In this document: positions 11,372 through 23,706 of the stretch, piece by piece | Layout of the letters: every line of letters starts with the position of its first letter | Position numbering within the stretch: the stretch's first letter is position 1 | Origin: Rhodococcus sp. 1163 | GTDB lineage: Bacteria > Actinomycetota > Actinomycetes > Mycobacteriales > Mycobacteriaceae | Reading direction: 5' to 3' | Length of the DNA: 64,000 nucleotides | Assembly: GCF_002091985.1 (NCBI RefSeq) | Contig: NZ_MKKX01000017.1 | Span: forward strand, 124,001-188,000 | Notes under the pieces: model-generated | The model's database searches: none | What the model was told of the DNA's origin: nothing | What the model saw: the letters and a program-made list of their open reading frames with translations, nothing else | Program-made: the position numbers and the translations under genes

Positions 11372-12589
11372 TCAGTCGGCGCGGCGTCGATGACGACGTG
11401 CGCTCGGCTCGGTGTCACTGGATTTCATTCCTGCCATGATCTCGGCCACCGAACGACCATTGGTGTGCGCACCCGCGCCATCACCGTCCGGCTCGGCTCG
11501 ACGCCGTCGCCTCGGAAGATCGGAAGCAGGCTCCGAAGCGTCGTGACTTTCCACGTCCTCGGTGTTCGAGTCGGGCGCAGGTGCCACAGCTTCCTCGGGA
11601 ACCGGTGCAGGTTGTTCCGTCGACTCCGCAACAACCTCAGGCTCGGACACCCGGCTCGCGTACGGCTGCGGGCTCGAAGACGGCTGGCCCGAATATGGCT
11701 GCGAACTCGCGCCCGACCCCTGGGCTGCCGCGAGCGGTTCTTCGGCTTCGACGGCCGTCGACCGATCGGACGAATAGCCGACGGGCTCACTCACCAGCGG
11801 TGGTGTCGGAGCCGGGGCCTGCGGCGGTGTGGGTACGCGTCGACCGCTGGCCGGGGATCGCGATTCTGCGCGACGGGCCGGCTCGCTCGACACATAACCC
11901 CCGCTGGGCACAGAACCCGCGCCGGGCACGTCCTCGCTACCGATGGGGACGTCGGGATAGAGCACCGAGGTCTCGGCTGTGACGGGCTCGTCGTACGGCG
12001 TTCCGAGACCGGGCACGGGGGCGTTCGGGCCCTCGGCGCTCGGGGAAGAGGACTGCGAAGATTTACCGGGAACGAACAAGCCCGAAGGTGCCGGCTGGTA
12101 GCTGGCGTAGCTGCGACCGCCGAGCTCCTGCACACGCGTCGCATCGGCTCGCAGCGCCACTCGTTCGGTGGGCAGGTTGCCGTCGAACAGTAGTTGCAGG
12201 TTGTTGCGTAGGTGAGCCAGTTCTGCTCGGAGTGCCGCAATCTCGCTGGTCTCGACAGCCACTTCGCTTCGTACGCGAGATTCGACGCCGAGTTCGTACT
12301 CCCGCCGAGCGGAAATCTCACGCGCGAGCTGGAGCTCGTACACAGTCTGAAGATCCTTGGCCTTGGCTTGGTCGGCCACTGCTTCGCGGCGGTACTTCGT
12401 CATCGCGAACGCACCGATGATCGCGGCCCACAACGCTGAGACCAAGCCCACACGTAGCCACTGCACATTTTCGCTGAACAACATCAACATGCTGGCGATG
12501 ATGCCGAATACGACCAGCGCTGCAATGAAAAGCTGGCTCGCACTCCGCCGTTGACGGCGTGACGCTTTCGCGCGAGTCGGTTCGGTCAT
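11372..12589 (-). CDS. Conserved membrane protein with proline-rich tail (DUF6779-like)
   Basis: A 405-residue protein matching in position the mycobacterial Rv3604c-type protein. Two transmembrane helices (about residues 18-38 and 45-65) are followed by a charged coiled-coil region (about 70-140). A long low-complexity tail rich in Pro, Ser, Ala and Glu runs to the C-terminus. The ATG at 12589 (MTEPTRAK) was chosen because the upstream extension of the frame does not resemble a protein. No catalytic motif is seen. A scaffold or envelope role is possible but unproven. Confidence 0.75.
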   Translation of the reverse strand: MTEPTRAKASRRQRRSASQLFIAALVVFGIIASMLMLFSENVQWLRVGLVSALWAAIIGAFAMTKYRREAVADQAKAKDLQTVYELQLAREISARREYELGVESRVRSEVAVETSEIAALRAELAHLRNNLQLLFDGNLPTERVALRADATRVQELGGRSYASYQPAPSGLFVPGKSSQSSSPSAEGPNAPVPGLGTPYDEPVTAETSVLYPDVPIGSEDVPGAGSVPSGGYVSSEPARRAESRSPASGRRVPTPPQAPAPTPPLVSEPVGYSSDRSTAVEAEEPLAAAQGSGASSQPYSGQPSSSPQPYASRVSEPEVVAESTEQPAPVPEEAVAPAPDSNTEDVESHDASEPASDLPRRRRRAEPDGDGAGAHTNGRSVAEIMAGMKSSDTEPSARRHRRRAD

Positions 12590-12689
12590 GACGTCCAGGG
12601 TAGCTGGCGAACCGTCGACAAACGGGGAAGCCGGACTACGCTTGTCCGCTTCGGTGGTAACGATCCGGCTCCGGGGACGGTAACTGTCT

Positions 12690-13157
12690 TCAACGTTCGG
12701 GCCTGTCACCGGAGTCGGTCGGGGTCCTGCAGCAACGTTCGAGCCACAGGGCCGCACCCACCAGAGCCACTGCAGCAACGAGCCCGACGATGACGCCCGC
12801 CCGGTCCGAGGACGCGGCCCGCACCGACGACGCGAGCGGGACGATGTGTAGCAGGAATCCGAACCACACTCCGGCAGCTGCTGCACCGACCAGAGCAGAT
12901 GCCTTGGCCAGGGCCAGCGCTCGGGCCGCGGTGATCGGATGTAGCTGATTCGGCCCGTCGCCGACCTGCAGTTTCTCGATGCGCGATCGGATCACGAAGC
13001 CGAGCACCGTCTCGGCGATCGCGACGACGTAGAGCGATGCGCCGGCGAACACGTGAATCGGTGGTAGCGATCCGTAGAACGATCGCACGAGCAGCCAGGT
13101 TGCGAGAGCCGCGAATCCGGCGAGGCCGACAAGATCTCTGATTCTCGTGGCCGTCAT
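12690..13157 (-). CDS. DUF3180 membrane protein
   Basis: A 155-residue protein with four predicted transmembrane helices (about residues 8-25, 35-55, 82-105 and 120-140), matching the DUF3180 family seen downstream of folK in actinobacteria. The start ATG at 13157 overlaps the folK stop by ATGA. No enzymatic motif is present. Its conserved place at the end of the folate operon suggests co-regulation rather than a known step in folate synthesis. Confidence 0.85.
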   Translation of the reverse strand: MTATRIRDLVGLAGFAALATWLLVRSFYGSLPPIHVFAGASLYVVAIAETVLGFVIRSRIEKLQVGDGPNQLHPITAARALALAKASALVGAAAAGVWFGFLLHIVPLASSVRAASSDRAGVIVGLVAAVALVGAALWLERCCRTPTDSGDRPER

Positions 13158-13672
13158 GGAGCGGTGTTCGGTGTGTGCAGTGTCATCTCCGTGCGGTGAA
13201 CGCCCGCCCGTTCTTCCTCGCTCAGCGATTGTATCCATTCGCCCACCGACCGAGCGTCCCCGGACACTTCGAGCGACGCCCCAGGGTCGACCTCGAGCCA
13301 AGGGACCAGGACGAATGCTCGCTGGTGTGCTCGAGGATGCGGAAGGAGCAGCTGTGGATCGCTACTGGAAATGTCGTCACACGTGATGATGTCGACGTCG
13401 AGACTTCGCGGTCCCCAACGCTCGACCCGTATGCGGTCCGCTGCCTTTTCCAGTTCACGAGCAACCTCGAGCCAGTCGTACGGGCCCCGTTGATCATCGT
13501 CCGCTACGACGATGGCATTGAGAAAGTCCTGTTGTTCGACGCCTCCCCAGGGCGCCGACGAGTACACCGAAGACACCGCAACGACGCGGTCGCCGAGCGC
13601 GGACGTCACCGAACGCAGATGCGCATACGAGTCACCGACGTTGCTGCCGATCGACAGCACCGCGCGCGTCAC
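13154..13672 (-). CDS. folK: Hydroxymethyldihydropterin pyrophosphokinase
   Basis: A 172-residue HPPK, which transfers pyrophosphate from ATP to 6-hydroxymethyl-7,8-dihydropterin. The N-terminal [13 protein letters not shown], the central [19 protein letters not shown] (Mg-binding aspartates) and [15 protein letters not shown] are the diagnostic blocks. It overlaps folB upstream and the DUF3180 gene downstream by four bases each. The order folE-folP-folB-folK is that of mycobacteria. Confidence 0.97.
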   Translation of the reverse strand: MTRAVLSIGSNVGDSYAHLRSVTSALGDRVVAVSSVYSSAPWGGVEQQDFLNAIVVADDDQRGPYDWLEVARELEKAADRIRVERWGPRSLDVDIITCDDISSSDPQLLLPHPRAHQRAFVLVPWLEVDPGASLEVSGDARSVGEWIQSLSEEERAGVHRTEMTLHTPNTAP

Positions 13673-14031
13673 CGACGACTCCGCGAGGCGACTACAGCCA
13701 CATCGTCGAAGGAGAGTGGGATCGGCGCGGACGGTTTGTGCAACACCACCTCGACTGCATCGACGCGCGTGTCCGCCATGACTCCGTCGGCGATTTCGGC
13801 TGCGACGGTTTCGATGAGGTCCCGCGACGGACCTGCGATGATCGCCGCTGCCGCTTCCGCAAGCTCGCCGTAGTGCAGCGTGTTCACCAAATCATCCGTC
13901 GCGGCAGCAGGGCGCAAATCCATCCAGACGGTGATGTCGACGACGAAGTCCTGACCGTCACGTTTCTCGAAGTCGAAGACTCCGTGGTTGCCGCGAATCT
14001 TCAACCCGCGCAACTCGATTCGGTCACTCAC
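13669..14031 (-). CDS. folB: Dihydroneopterin aldolase
   Basis: A 120-residue dihydroneopterin aldolase producing 6-hydroxymethyl-7,8-dihydropterin and glycolaldehyde. The start is the GTG of VSDRIELRG at 14031, which overlaps the folP stop (GTGA) and aligns with the mycobacterial N-terminus. The upstream ATG would overlap folP by 22 bases. Signatures include [19 protein letters not shown] near the N-terminus and [13 protein letters not shown] near the C-terminus. Confidence 0.95.
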   Translation of the reverse strand: MSDRIELRGLKIRGNHGVFDFEKRDGQDFVVDITVWMDLRPAAATDDLVNTLHYGELAEAAAAIIAGPSRDLIETVAAEIADGVMADTRVDAVEVVLHKPSAPIPLSFDDVAVVASRSRR

Positions 14032-14882
14032 CTTCTCAACCCCTGCCATGCCTTCACTACTGCTACCGCGTCCAGTGAGGCCTGGGCGTCGTGAACGCGA
14101 ACACCCCACGCTCCTCCTGCGACCGCAAGCGCGGACACAACCGCTGTTGCGACCTCACGTCCGTCGGGCGGTCTCGGTTCACCGTCGGATTCGAGAAGTG
14201 TGCCGAGAAAACGTTTACGTGACGCGCCGATCAGAATCGGCATGCCGAGCTCGACGAACGTCGGTAGCGCTCGCAGCAGTTCCCAGTTGTGCTCGGCGTT
14301 CTTCGCGAAACCGAGACCTGGATCGAGGATGATGGCCGCCGGATCCACACCTGCGGCTACGGCACGATCGACTTGCTCGAGCAGTTCGCGTCGAACATCG
14401 GCGACGACGTCGTCGTAATACGCGATGGCGCCACTGTCCTGATGAGCGGCCGCGCCGTCAGGGCCGTAATCGGCGGCCGAGCGCCAATGCATGAGAATCC
14501 ACGGCAGACCGGCATCGGCGACCACCGACGCCATCGCAGGATCTGCGCGGCCTCCGGAGACGTCGTTGACGATCGATACCCCTGCTTCGATCGCCGCCGC
14601 CGCCACCGATGCCCGCATGGTGTCCACGCTGGTGGCGATGCCGCGCGCCGACAGTTCTGCGATGACGGGCACAACTCGGCGCGCCTCGACAGCAGGGTCG
14701 ATTCGATCGGCACCCGGACGCGTGGATTCACCACCGACGTCGACGATGCCGACACCTGTCCGGTGCAGTGTCGTTCCGTGTGCAACTGCTGCGTCGACGT
14801 CCAGGTACCGCCCCCCGTCGGAGAACGAGTCGGCGGTCACGTTGAGGACACCCATGACGACGGGCGCGACGGGCAAGGTCAT
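14028..14882 (-). CDS. folP: Dihydropteroate synthase
   Basis: A 284-residue TIM-barrel enzyme condensing hydroxymethyldihydropterin pyrophosphate with p-aminobenzoate; it is the sulfonamide target. The start is ATG 14882, overlapping the folE stop by [19 protein letters not shown] at the N-terminus, [24 protein letters not shown] and [10 protein letters not shown] are all intact, so it looks like a functional FolP1 rather than the inactive FolP2 paralogue. Confidence 0.96.
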   Translation of the reverse strand: MTLPVAPVVMGVLNVTADSFSDGGRYLDVDAAVAHGTTLHRTGVGIVDVGGESTRPGADRIDPAVEARRVVPVIAELSARGIATSVDTMRASVAAAAIEAGVSIVNDVSGGRADPAMASVVADAGLPWILMHWRSAADYGPDGAAAHQDSGAIAYYDDVVADVRRELLEQVDRAVAAGVDPAAIILDPGLGFAKNAEHNWELLRALPTFVELGMPILIGASRKRFLGTLLESDGEPRPPDGREVATAVVSALAVAGGAWGVRVHDAQASLDAVAVVKAWQGLRR

Positions 14883-15517
14883 TTGCGCAGGATGAGATCC
14901 AACGCTTCGGACCGAGACGCGGCAGAAGATTGGAACAAGCCCCGCACAGCCGACGTCGTCGTACTCGCTCCGGGCTTTCGGATGCCACGCATCGCCATGC
15001 ACAGGTGCTCCGCCTCGATGACGACGATCGCGCCGCGTGGGCTCAGCTTGCGCATCACTGCGTCGGCAACCTGACTGGTCAGCCGTTCCTGAACCTGTGG
15101 CCGTTTGGCATAGAGGTCTACCACTCGTGCCAGCTTCGAGAGGCCTGTCACCTTGCCGTTGCTACCGGGGATGTACCCGACGTGCGCAACTCCATGGAAC
15201 GAAACGAGATGATGCTCGCACGTGGAGAACATGGGGATGTCGCGGACGAGAACCAATTCCTGGTGGCCTTCGTCGAACGTCGTGTTCAGTACGTCGTCCG
15301 GGTCGGTGTAGAGGCCTCCGAAGATTTCCTTGTACGCGCGTGCGACGCGGGCGGGAGTCTCGAGCAGCCCCTGCCGATCCGGGTCTTCGCCGACTGCGAT
15401 GAGCAGTTCGCGCACTGCGGCCTCCGCGCGCGGTTGATCGAACGCGTTTCCGGTTGCCACTGCGACGAACTCGTCGCCGGGTATTACCCCGTCTTGGTCG
15501 ATCTGCCTGACTGACAC
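14879..15517 (-). CDS. folE: GTP cyclohydrolase I
   Basis: A 212-residue GTP cyclohydrolase I, the first committed step from GTP to folate. [20 protein letters not shown] holds the zinc and catalytic Cys/His residues. [20 protein letters not shown] is the second signature. The start codon is GTG. It lies 83 bp downstream of ftsH in the same direction and begins the tightly overlapped folE-P-B-K run. Confidence 0.98.
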   Translation of the reverse strand: MSVRQIDQDGVIPGDEFVAVATGNAFDQPRAEAAVRELLIAVGEDPDRQGLLETPARVARAYKEIFGGLYTDPDDVLNTTFDEGHQELVLVRDIPMFSTCEHHLVSFHGVAHVGYIPGSNGKVTGLSKLARVVDLYAKRPQVQERLTSQVADAVMRKLSPRGAIVVIEAEHLCMAMRGIRKPGASTTTSAVRGLFQSSAASRSEALDLILRK

Positions 15518-15600
15518 TGAGCTTGTACCTCCGGTTGCGGGGCGCCGATGCCCCGAGGTTTGACGGTCAGCCTATCCGGCGGCGCCTCGGGCCGACCGAA

Positions 15601-18300
<2,700 letters not shown>

Positions 18301-18560
18301 ACAGCTTCAGCCGAGACGGCCTCGTCCTTTCCAGTCTTCTCCAGTACGCAGACTCCGGCCGCGCACCGGATGATCCAGGTTACCGCGAACGGCAACCGAC
18401 TGCCCCAGGTGCATCACGTGCACAAACGGGCCGGCAACACTGCTGCGTTGCACAACGCATCTCCCCCTTCAACGTCTCCCCTGCCCCACAGGTTCCCCAC
18501 CACAGTCTTCTTATTGTCCGACCTACCGCTTTCGGCAGAGGACAGCGACGCTGGAGGGTC

Positions 18561-18573
18561 TAGTCTGTCAAAG
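18561..18573 (+). promoter_or_regulatory. Candidate -10 element for a leaderless kinase transcript
   Basis: TAGTCT (18561-18566) lies six bases before the GTG start of the kinase gene at 18573, the spacing expected when transcription starts on the first base of the start codon. There is no Shine-Dalgarno sequence before the GTG. The rest of the 272-bp gap to ftsH (18301-18572) shows no ORF or hairpin worth listing and should contain the divergent ftsH promoter. Confidence 0.4.
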
Positions 18574-20942
18574 TGCAGCCAGGCTCGGACAGAGTCACCG
18601 TAAATTCGGATGGTGTCACAACCCATCCGGACGGCATGGCAGTGCCGGAGCACGCCGACGCAGCCGCTGAGCTGCTGAGATCCGCCTGGTGGACGAGTAC
18701 CTCGACGGCTGATCCACGGGCGCCCGACCTTGCCGAATTCCTACCCGATTCGGCCACTCTGCGGCATCGGTGGCTCGTAGCGCTCATCTCGGTCGACCTC
18801 CAGGAGCGCTGGTTACGTGCGCACTTGCCCAAGCGACTGCGGGACTACTGCACCGAATTCGACCTCGCCGAGGCTCAGGTCCCGGTGGGATTGATCTATG
18901 AGGAATTCTGCGTGCGACGTCAGAGCGGGGACTCGGTATCGCCGTCCCACTACGTCGCGGAGTACCCGGTGCAAGCAGCGGCGCTGGCCGAATTGCTCAA
19001 CGTCGTTCCGGGTGAAACCACCGAGCTCTCCTCGACCGAGCCGGAGTCGGAGCTCGATGCCACCCAGGTGGAACCCACGACCGCCGACATGACGGGAACC
19101 GCCTCCGCCGGCCTGGAATGGACCCGCCCAGGATCCCAGGACGAGCTCGAGGATCTCGACGTCGGCGATCGGTTGGACGATTTCGACTTGCTGATGGGCC
19201 TCGGCCGTGGCGCTTTTGCGCGGGTGTTCCTGTCCAGGCAGCGCTCGATGCAACGAATCGTGGCGGTGAAGATTTCCGAGGACCGCGGGACCGAACCGCA
19301 GACTTTGGCGCAGCTCGATCACGACTACATCGTTCGGGTGTTCGATCAACGTGTTCTCCGGGACCGCGGGCTGCGGCTGCTGTACATGCAGTACGTGCCT
19401 GGAGGCACCCTGCTCAATGTGCTCGGAAGGGTCCGGGCGAATCGAGAAACCGACCGCCACGGACGACTACTTCTCGACAGCGTCGACGCCTCACTCGCTG
19501 ACAAGGGTGGCCTTCGCCCCACCGACTCGACTGTGCGCGAACAGATTTCGTCCTTGTCGTGGCCGGAGACGGTGGCTTGGATCGGCCGTCGACTCGCGGA
19601 TGCACTGCATTACGCGGGCGAACGCGGTGTGTTGCATCGCGATATCAAGCCGGCGAATGTGTTGTTGACCGCCGAGGGCGTCCCGAAACTGGCCGACTTC
19701 AACATCAGCTTCAGCGGCGCCGTGGCAGAGGACAGCCCAGTCGCCTATTTCGGTGGGTCGCTGAGCTACATGTCGCCGGAACAATTGGAGGCCTGCCATC
19801 CCGGACGGCCGGGGCGCGCCGCAGATCTCGACACGCGCAGCGATCTGTATTCGCTCGCGGTGGTGCTGTGGGAACTGTTGACCGGCCACAAGCCGTTCCC
19901 CGACCCCGAAGACTCCGCGGCCGGGGACCGTACGGCCATCGACGGCCTGCTTGGGGTGCGCCGGGGCGGAGTCGGCGCGCAGGCACTGTCCGAACTGCCA
20001 CAAGACTGTCCGGCGACGCTGCGACGCATCCTCGTCAAATGCCTCTCGCCCGACCGGGAGGATCGCTGGGCCACCGGCCAGGAAATGGCTCAGCAATTCG
20101 ACCTGTGCCTCGACGCTCGCGCACGCAATCTGGTCGACCCCCCGCCCACCAGCGCACGCGTGAGACTTCGGCGACACACGGTTCCTGTCATGACCCTCGC
20201 GATCGGCGTTCCCAATGCCGTCGCTGCGGTCTATAACTACCAGCACAACAAGGCGCTGATCATCAGCGACCTCGCCCCGGCGGCACAGGAGAGATTCGGG
20301 ATCGTCGCGACGGCCATCAACGGCCTGGTCTGGCCCCTGGGGCTGGTGTTGATTCTCTGGTTCTGCCGTCGAGTACTCGCAGTTCCGCATGCACTGCGGA
20401 CCGGAAAAATCGTTCCGGAAGAACGATTGGCCCAGGCAAGAGCAGACACGCTCATGGCCGCGGGCCGAGTGGTCGCGGTATGCCTCGGTCTGTGGGTCGT
20501 CGCAGGTATCGCATTCCCCGTGTCCCTACAGTTCGCCGCCGGTTCGGTGCCGACCGAGGCGTACGTGCACTTCATCGCATCGCTGGTCGTCTGCGGCGCG
20601 ATGGCAACCGCCTACCCGTTCTTCCGGGTCTCGCTGTTCACCGTTCGATGTCTGTACCCGTCGCTGCTGCCCTACGGTCGTGCGGGGAGCGGAGACGCCT
20701 CACGACTGCACACGTTGCAGCGCCGTAGCGTCGGGTTTCTGACCGTCGCCGCGTCGATTCCGCTGATCGCCGTAGGTGGCCTGACCTTCGTTCCTACTGC
20801 GGACATCCCCAACATCATCGACGTCGTACGGGTCGTCTGTGTGGGCGGGATCTTGGCATTCGTCGCGTCGTACTCGATTTTCCGGCTGATCGAGGGCGAT
20901 CTCAACGCGCTGCTGCGGGTCGTCTCCCGCAGGTCGCGCTAG
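18573..20942 (+). CDS. Membrane Ser/Thr protein kinase
   Basis: A 789-residue protein in three parts. Residues 1-180 are an N-terminal domain similar in style to those before planctomycete and myxobacterial kinases (DYCTEFDLAEAQVPVGLIYEEF). Residues about 205-520 form a Hanks-type kinase: glycine loop GLGRGAFARVFL, lysine in AVKISED, catalytic loop HRDIKPANVLL, and DFN in place of DFG. Six predicted TM helices follow (about 535-785), without an extracellular PASTA or sensor domain. It stands between ftsH and hpt, which are near neighbours in relatives, and is likely a later arrival. Confidence 0.88.
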   Translation: MQPGSDRVTVNSDGVTTHPDGMAVPEHADAAAELLRSAWWTSTSTADPRAPDLAEFLPDSATLRHRWLVALISVDLQERWLRAHLPKRLRDYCTEFDLAEAQVPVGLIYEEFCVRRQSGDSVSPSHYVAEYPVQAAALAELLNVVPGETTELSSTEPESELDATQVEPTTADMTGTASAGLEWTRPGSQDELEDLDVGDRLDDFDLLMGLGRGAFARVFLSRQRSMQRIVAVKISEDRGTEPQTLAQLDHDYIVRVFDQRVLRDRGLRLLYMQYVPGGTLLNVLGRVRANRETDRHGRLLLDSVDASLADKGGLRPTDSTVREQISSLSWPETVAWIGRRLADALHYAGERGVLHRDIKPANVLLTAEGVPKLADFNISFSGAVAEDSPVAYFGGSLSYMSPEQLEACHPGRPGRAADLDTRSDLYSLAVVLWELLTGHKPFPDPEDSAAGDRTAIDGLLGVRRGGVGAQALSELPQDCPATLRRILVKCLSPDREDRWATGQEMAQQFDLCLDARARNLVDPPPTSARVRLRRHTVPVMTLAIGVPNAVAAVYNYQHNKALIISDLAPAAQERFGIVATAINGLVWPLGLVLILWFCRRVLAVPHALRTGKIVPEERLAQARADTLMAAGRVVAVCLGLWVVAGIAFPVSLQFAAGSVPTEAYVHFIASLVVCGAMATAYPFFRVSLFTVRCLYPSLLPYGRAGSGDASRLHTLQRRSVGFLTVAASIPLIAVGGLTFVPTADIPNIIDVVRVVCVGGILAFVASYSIFRLIEGDLNALLRVVSRRSR

Positions 20943-21014
20943 CCTTGGCCAAGCCCGGTATCGCACGGTTCGATGCCAGTGACTCGGTACCGCCGCGTCC
21001 ATTGCAGTGGTGTG

Positions 21015-21058
21015 GACAGAGGTGCCTGAACCGTGATTTTCGGTCAGGCACCTCTGTC
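21015..21058. terminator. Strong bidirectional terminator hairpin
   Basis: The arms GACAGAGGTGCCTG and CAGGCACCTCTGTC pair perfectly over 14 bp and continue, after one bulged A, into ACCG/CGGT around a TGATTTT loop. It lies 72 bp after the kinase stop and 111 bp after the acyl-CoA dehydrogenase stop on the other strand, so it can serve both convergent genes. Confidence 0.8.
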
Positions 21059-21065
21059 GCGTTGG

Positions 21066-21170
21066 CGCTAGCCCAGCGGGGCTTGCCGGGGGTTCGAAGC
21101 GTTCGCCGTACTTGGCGGCGAGCTCCTTCGGCGAGCCGACGTGGACGTGATGATCACCGAGAGCAAGGTC
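21066..21170 (-). pseudogene. Possible remnant of a dehydrogenase C-terminus
   Basis: Directly after the acyl-CoA dehydrogenase stop, and in another frame, the minus strand reads GSPKELAAKYGERFEPPAS. The YGERFEPP part resembles the C-terminal signature of 3-hydroxyacyl-CoA dehydrogenases. There is no start codon of its own, and the frame simply runs on into the terminator. If real, it is a leftover of a neighbour that arrived with the dehydrogenase gene. The similarity is short and judged by eye. Confidence 0.3.
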
Positions 21171-23328
21171 AACGCAGGGACTGCTCGCGGGGCAGCCCCA
21201 GGATCAGCTCGGCGATCTGATTGCGCAGGACCTCCGAGGTACCCCCCGCGAGGGTGCTGTAGCGCGCGTACAGGAAGCTGCGCTGCAGCTCGTTCAGCGC
21301 CTTCGCCTCCAGCGCGCCGGCCTCGCCGGCCACCGCGAGGCTCACGGTCGCCAGGCGCTGTGTATGTTCGCTGCCGACCAGCTTGAGCACTGCCCCCTCC
21401 GGCCCGGACGCGCCGCCGCGCACGGCCTGCTCAGCGATGCGGCGGGTGAGCGCCGCCAGCGCGAGATCCTCCGCGACGAGGTCCGCGATCGACTGGTCCA
21501 GCCCGGCGTCGCCGCGCACTTCGGCGTACAGCGCGAACAGGTCGTAGGACAGGTCGAGGCCGAGCCGATCGCGCCCGATGGTCACGCGCTCGTTGCCCAG
21601 GGCCGAGCGCGCCACTCCCCAGCCGCCGTCGACCGCTCCCAGGACATCCTCGTCGGCAACGAAGACGTCGTCGAAGAACACCTCGGCGAACAGTTCGACG
21701 CCCCGACTGTCCTGGATCGGCCGGACGGTGAGCCCCGGTGCGGCCATGTCGATCAGCATCATGGAGATGCCCTTGTGCTTGGCCGCGTCCGGGTTGGTCC
21801 GAATGGTCGCCATACCATGCGTCGACGTGTGCCCGCCGCTGGTCCAGGTCTTCTGGCCGTTGACGATCCAGCCGCCCTCCGCCCGCTTGGCCTTGGTGGT
21901 CACGCCCGCGGCGTCCGAGCCGGCGCCGGGCTCGCTGAACAGCTGGCACCACGTGATCTTGCCCAGCAGGCTAGCGTGCACATAGCGGTCGAGCTGCTCC
22001 TGCGTGCCATGGTCTACAACCGTGCGCAGCACCCACTCACCGATGCCGTACTCCGGCCGCTCCTGTCCACGCAGCTCCTCATCGAGCACCAACTGCTCGA
22101 CGGCGCCGGCACCCCGGCCCCAGGGCCGGGGCCAGTGTGCGATGGCGTAACCGGAGTCCACGAACAACTCGCGCCGCTCGGCCCCGGCCGCCGAGCCCAA
22201 CTGCGCGACGAACTCCCGCGCTTGGGCGCGGTAGCCCTCCGCCTCGGGCGGCAGGTCGATGCCGGACACTCGGCGCACGCCCGCGACGGTCGCGGCGGCG
22301 ATCTCGCGACGCGCGGCGACGACGCTGAACATCATGCTCAGCACTCCGGCGCGACGCATGTACAGGTGCGCGTCGTGCTCGCGGGTATAGCCGATGGCGC
22401 CGTGCACCTGGACGTTCTGCTCGGCGGCGCTCACCGCTGCGGGCAGCGCGGTCACGACCGCGGCCGCGGCAGCGAGGCTCCGCTGCTCCGGGGCGCCTGC
22501 CAAGATGCCGGCCGCGTCCCAGGCCTGAGCCATGCTCAGTTGCTGATCGACGAGGACATTCGCCAGGATGTGCTTGATCGCCTGGAAGGACCCGATGGCC
22601 CGGCCGAAGGCCTGTCGCTGCTTCGCGTAGTCCACAGCCATGTTCTGGCAGGCGCGTGTCACGCCCGTTGCCTCCGCGGCCGCCAAGACACGGCCGATGG
22701 CCTGGGCCAGCTCCGCGGCGCCCGGCAACTCCATCCGCGGCTGCACGGGGCCATCCGCACTGATCAGCGCGACGCTGCGCGTCGGGTCCATACTCTCCGC
22801 GTCCACGCTGCCCAGCTGCACGCGGTCGAAGGCCAGCACGTCCGCTCCGACCGTCAGCAGGATCAGATCCGCCTCCATGCCTCCCAGCACCTGGACCGGA
22901 CCGGCGAGTCGGAACGCCCCGTCCGCGTCGCGCGAGGCGAGCCCATCCGGCACGGAACCAACCGCGCCGACGACGGTGCCCTCGGCGAGCCCCGTCAGCG
23001 ACAGCTGCTGCTGCTGCTCGGGGGTGCCGCTCGCGGCGAGCAGCGCCGAGGCCCAGACTGTCGGTAGGACGGGACCCGGGGCCAGCACTGCCGCGAGCTC
23101 CTCGACGACCACCGCGGCCTCGCCCATACCCATGCCCGCCCCGCCGACGTCTTCAGGGAGGTGGATGCCGAGCCACCCGAGCTCCGCATATCTCGCCCAG
23201 TCGCCCGGCAGGCCCACAGTCGGACTCTCCAGCCGGGCACGGGTCTGCCCGAGGGCGTCCGTGCGGCGGTAGTAGTCATTGATTGATTCAGCCAGCGAAA
23301 GCTGGTCCTCGGTAAGCGCAATAGGCAT
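21169..23328 (-). CDS. Fused two-domain acyl-CoA dehydrogenase (FadE34-like)
   Basis: A 719-residue tandem fusion of two acyl-CoA dehydrogenase modules (about residues 1-350 and 370-719), an architecture known from FadE34-type steroid side-chain dehydrogenases. The C-terminal module keeps the FAD/substrate loop WCQLFSEPGAGSDAAG, the WTSGG segment and the closing YSTLAGGTSEVLRNQIAE. The N-terminal module has a weakened middle domain, suggesting that only one half binds FAD. The gene looks richer in G/C third positions than its neighbours, interrupts the conserved ftsH-hpt region and stands alone, which together suggest acquisition or relocation. The substrate (sterol-like or other branched acyl-CoA) is inferred. 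Confidence 0.85.
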   Translation of the reverse strand: MPIALTEDQLSLAESINDYYRRTDALGQTRARLESPTVGLPGDWARYAELGWLGIHLPEDVGGAGMGMGEAAVVVEELAAVLAPGPVLPTVWASALLAASGTPEQQQQLSLTGLAEGTVVGAVGSVPDGLASRDADGAFRLAGPVQVLGGMEADLILLTVGADVLAFDRVQLGSVDAESMDPTRSVALISADGPVQPRMELPGAAELAQAIGRVLAAAEATGVTRACQNMAVDYAKQRQAFGRAIGSFQAIKHILANVLVDQQLSMAQAWDAAGILAGAPEQRSLAAAAAVVTALPAAVSAAEQNVQVHGAIGYTREHDAHLYMRRAGVLSMMFSVVAARREIAAATVAGVRRVSGIDLPPEAEGYRAQAREFVAQLGSAAGAERRELFVDSGYAIAHWPRPWGRGAGAVEQLVLDEELRGQERPEYGIGEWVLRTVVDHGTQEQLDRYVHASLLGKITWCQLFSEPGAGSDAAGVTTKAKRAEGGWIVNGQKTWTSGGHTSTHGMATIRTNPDAAKHKGISMMLIDMAAPGLTVRPIQDSRGVELFAEVFFDDVFVADEDVLGAVDGGWGVARSALGNERVTIGRDRLGLDLSYDLFALYAEVRGDAGLDQSIADLVAEDLALAALTRRIAEQAVRGGASGPEGAVLKLVGSEHTQRLATVSLAVAGEAGALEAKALNELQRSFLYARYSTLAGGTSEVLRNQIAELILGLPREQSLR

Positions 23329-23706
23329 ATTGCGGACATTACTGTAAGGCTGGGGTGAGGTTCGACACGTCCTAGGCGTAGGCCGGCACCGTCAGTAGGC
23401 AAAATTCGCGGCCGGCCAGATGTAAGACCAACTTGCTCGTCTGCTCGAGGCCGTCCCAACTCGCCGTCGATCCGGTGTTCCCCGTCCATCACACAACAGC
23501 AATGTCCGTAATTCTTCCCTCGCGATGTACGCCGACAATATCTGCGCCCTGGGATCTCGAGCATCGACGCCGTCTCCACATCCTAGTGAAACCGTTGTCC
23601 AATACGTTCCCGCGCTCGGAGTAGTCGGCGCCGGTTCGGCCAGACGGTGCTACTCGTGAACCGGGATGAAAGCACGAGGCCAGGTCAGGCGAAGACCAGG
23701 CCGGCC
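23329..23706. other. Gene-free interval between the dehydrogenase and hpt
   Basis: These 378 bases contain no ORF with a recognisable family, tRNA or clear hairpin terminator. The right part should serve as transcription terminator space for hpt and the left as promoter for the acyl-CoA dehydrogenase. I see nothing else in it. Confidence 0.6.

Noticed and set aside
14032-14109. Longer folB and folP starts with upstream ATG codons
   Set aside because: They create long overlaps with the preceding genes. The GTGA and ATGA coupled starts align with mycobacterial proteins.
21364-23067. A 567-codon plus-strand ORF opposite the acyl-CoA dehydrogenase
   Set aside because: Shadow of a high-GC gene; no hydrophobic, catalytic or domain pattern.
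23329-23706. Possible small gene between the acyl-CoA dehydrogenase and hpt
   Set aside because: The open frames there lack a ribosome-binding site and any family resemblance.
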